Below the pieces are notes generated by a model. The model ran no database searches. It worked only from the letters and a program-made list of their open reading frames with translations, and was not told the origin of the DNA. From Candidatus Heimdallarchaeota archaeon (GTDB taxonomy: Archaea; Asgardarchaeota; Heimdallarchaeia; Heimdallarchaeales; Heimdallarchaeaceae), in assembly GCA_023705945.1 (NCBI GenBank), contig BPTM01000210.1, positions 1-33,159 on the forward strand: a stretch of DNA of 33,159 nt. Reading direction: 5' to 3'. The position numbers and the translations under genes are program-made. This document shows positions 32,174 through 33,159 of the stretch, one piece after another (within the stretch, counting starts at the first letter, position 1; every line of letters begins with the position of its first letter).

Positions 32174-33007
32174 TTATTTATATCCAAGAACACTCTCACC
32201 ATCAGGAGTCTTCTTTGTTTTAAAACCAACATAATTAAGCCTGTTTTGGACACCTTTCACAAAATCCTTTCCTCGATATTTTGAACCAGGATTGCCTACA
32301 TAATGAAGTAATCTTCCTTTAGGTTTAAGAATACGATATAGTCCCTCATAAAATTCTTCAGAATAAAGCTCACCTGCTAAAGAGAACCTAGGGGGATCAT
32401 GAAGAATAACGCTGAAGGAATCATTGTCGAATTTTCTAACTGAATCCGCTGCATTCTCGTTGATTAGATTAATTGTTCCTTGTTCTACACCCTCAAAAAG
32501 TTCTCTTGAATAAGGGTTGAAACCTGCTATCTCTAATACATTAGCATCTTTTTCTATCGTTGTAACTTCAGCTCTTTTCTTATTAGCTTGAATTGCAGTG
32601 TATCCCAGTCCTGTACATATATCAAGCACAATATCTGATGATTTAATCCCCACATATTGTATTTTTCTTTCAGCATCTTCTAAAGGTGTCATATGTTTTG
32701 TACGATGCATCCGAATCCCATCTATTTCTATTGTTGGTGCTGTCCCCTTGATAGGTTCAAGTTTATAATAACACCCATCAAAAAACGCAATTTTTCTGGG
32801 CTTTTCTTCTAATAGGAAAATTGACTGTTCTTTTGCAAGTTTTCTTATGGTCTTCATATCATATGAAACTTCTCTGATTTGAACCTGCTCTCCCTTTAAA
32901 ATAATAATTTCTTTATCTTTACCAAGATTCAACAGTATGGATATCCGTTTCTTCTTACTCCTATGAGCATCAACAATTTTTTCAGCTTCATATGAATCAA
33001 TTAACAT
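32174..33007 (-). CDS. Predicted SAM-dependent methyltransferase (COG2521 type)
   Basis: A 277-residue class I methyltransferase of the archaeal COG2521 group. After an N-terminal region of about 115 residues (beta-rich, containing GIRMHRTKHMTPLEDAERKI, typical of this group), the SAM-binding motif I VLDICTGLGYTA lies at 127-138. An acidic IEKD caps the second strand. The motif IV DPPR (204-207) is followed by FSLAGELYSEEFYEGLYRIL and LKPKGRLLHYVGNPG. DPPR-type motifs suggest N-methylation of a base or side-chain nitrogen; RNA is a plausible target, but none is established. ATG 33007 is the first start in the frame. The 3' end faces the A-rich element at 32020-32146. Confidence 0.88.
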   Translation of the reverse strand: MLIDSYEAEKIVDAHRSKKKRISILLNLGKDKEIIILKGEQVQIREVSYDMKTIRKLAKEQSIFLLEEKPRKIAFFDGCYYKLEPIKGTAPTIEIDGIRMHRTKHMTPLEDAERKIQYVGIKSSDIVLDICTGLGYTAIQANKKRAEVTTIEKDANVLEIAGFNPYSRELFEGVEQGTINLINENAADSVRKFDNDSFSVILHDPPRFSLAGELYSEEFYEGLYRILKPKGRLLHYVGNPGSKYRGKDFVKGVQNRLNYVGFKTKKTPDGESVLGYK

Positions 33008-33043
33008 TGTGTTTTCACTATGTATTTTCTTGTGATAATAGCT

Positions 33044-33058
33044 GTGATGTTAAGATAG
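33044..33058 (+). repeat. 15-bp direct repeat, copy 2
   Basis: GTGATGTTAAGATAG, identical to 32005-32019, 37 nt upstream of the methyltransferase ATG on the opposite strand. The rest of 33008-33159 shows no gene. Confidence 0.5.
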
Positions 33059-33159
33059 TTAAGGTTTTTCAGTGTCAAGATTTTTTTACTTTTACTATAC
33101 TTCAATTGTTAACTCCACCCACATCGGTGACAGTTAAATAAGAGGGGTTACAGTGGGTA

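Noticed and set aside
32160-32174. Reading the basic 67-residue frame as ribosomal protein L41e
   Set aside because: L41e is about 25 residues, Arg/Lys-dense and lacks the Thr/Asn-rich pattern; the sequences do not match.
32011-32253. Minus-strand 80-codon frame opposite the A-rich element
   Set aside because: It reads through the complement of the A-rich tract, giving Ser/Phe low complexity, overlaps the methyltransferase 3' end, and has no promoter or start signal.
1-33159. tRNA, rRNA, CRISPR, transposase or prophage features
   Set aside because: I found no cloverleaf, rRNA core sequence, repeat-spacer array, transposase motif or integrase; the window is ordinary chromosomal sequence apart from the noted regions.

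Overview
The window looks like chromosomal DNA from an AT-rich archaeon. Its information-processing genes are archaeal/eukaryote-like: thermosome, TATA-binding protein, RadA recombinase, S25e-type ribosomal protein, XPB helicase with its Bax1 nuclease partner, and archaeal-type HisRS. An Arf-like small GTPase and a protein ending in a RING-H2-like zinc module, plus S25e (absent from Euryarchaeota), point to an Asgard-type archaeon; this placement is inference. There is no IS element, prophage, CRISPR array, rRNA or tRNA that I can see. Most genes show a TATA-like box about 24-33 nt before the start codon, so many transcripts are probably leaderless; a few starts are instead fixed by Shine-Dalgarno motifs.

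Layout. 1-1654: truncated membrane protein gene preceded by a UroD-family gene (minus-strand operon). 1755-2051: S25e. 2119-4805: RadA, divergent from a flavodiiron protein, then a small HEAT-like protein. 4867-9318: thermosome (minus), Arf-like GTPase and HisRS (plus). 9395-13643: two TPR-type proteins meeting tail to tail, and a 583-residue orphan. 13721-13796: a candidate box C/D guide RNA on the plus strand. 13805-17701 (minus): secernin-like C69 hydrolase, M20 peptidase, RING-like protein. 17912-19108: PLP-dependent sulfur amino acid enzyme. 19195-25934 (minus): TBP, MTA/purine nucleoside phosphorylase, Bax1, XPB, a protein with an acidic N-terminus and LURP-one-like domain, and Sir2. 26082-28694 (plus): two-subunit fumarase and a radical SAM protein. 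28702-31908 (minus): a tight four-gene redox cluster (isochorismatase-like hydrolase, thioredoxin-reductase-like flavoprotein without CxxC, RlmN/Cfr-like radical SAM protein, ferric-reductase-like membrane protein). 31909-32173: control region with a 15-nt dyad midway between two divergent TATA boxes and an unusual A-rich, T-poor transcript candidate. 32174-33007: COG2521-type methyltransferase. No gene-free stretch exceeds 300 bases; the longest are 31909-32173 and 6493-6742, both described.

The strongest leads for something new are the RING-like protein, the four-gene redox cluster with its dyad and its altered RlmN-like enzyme, the Arf-like GTPase with a lysine in place of the catalytic glutamine and a fused C-terminal domain, and the C/D RNA candidate. 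Housekeeping calls are firm; functional calls for the unusual genes rest on motifs read by eye.
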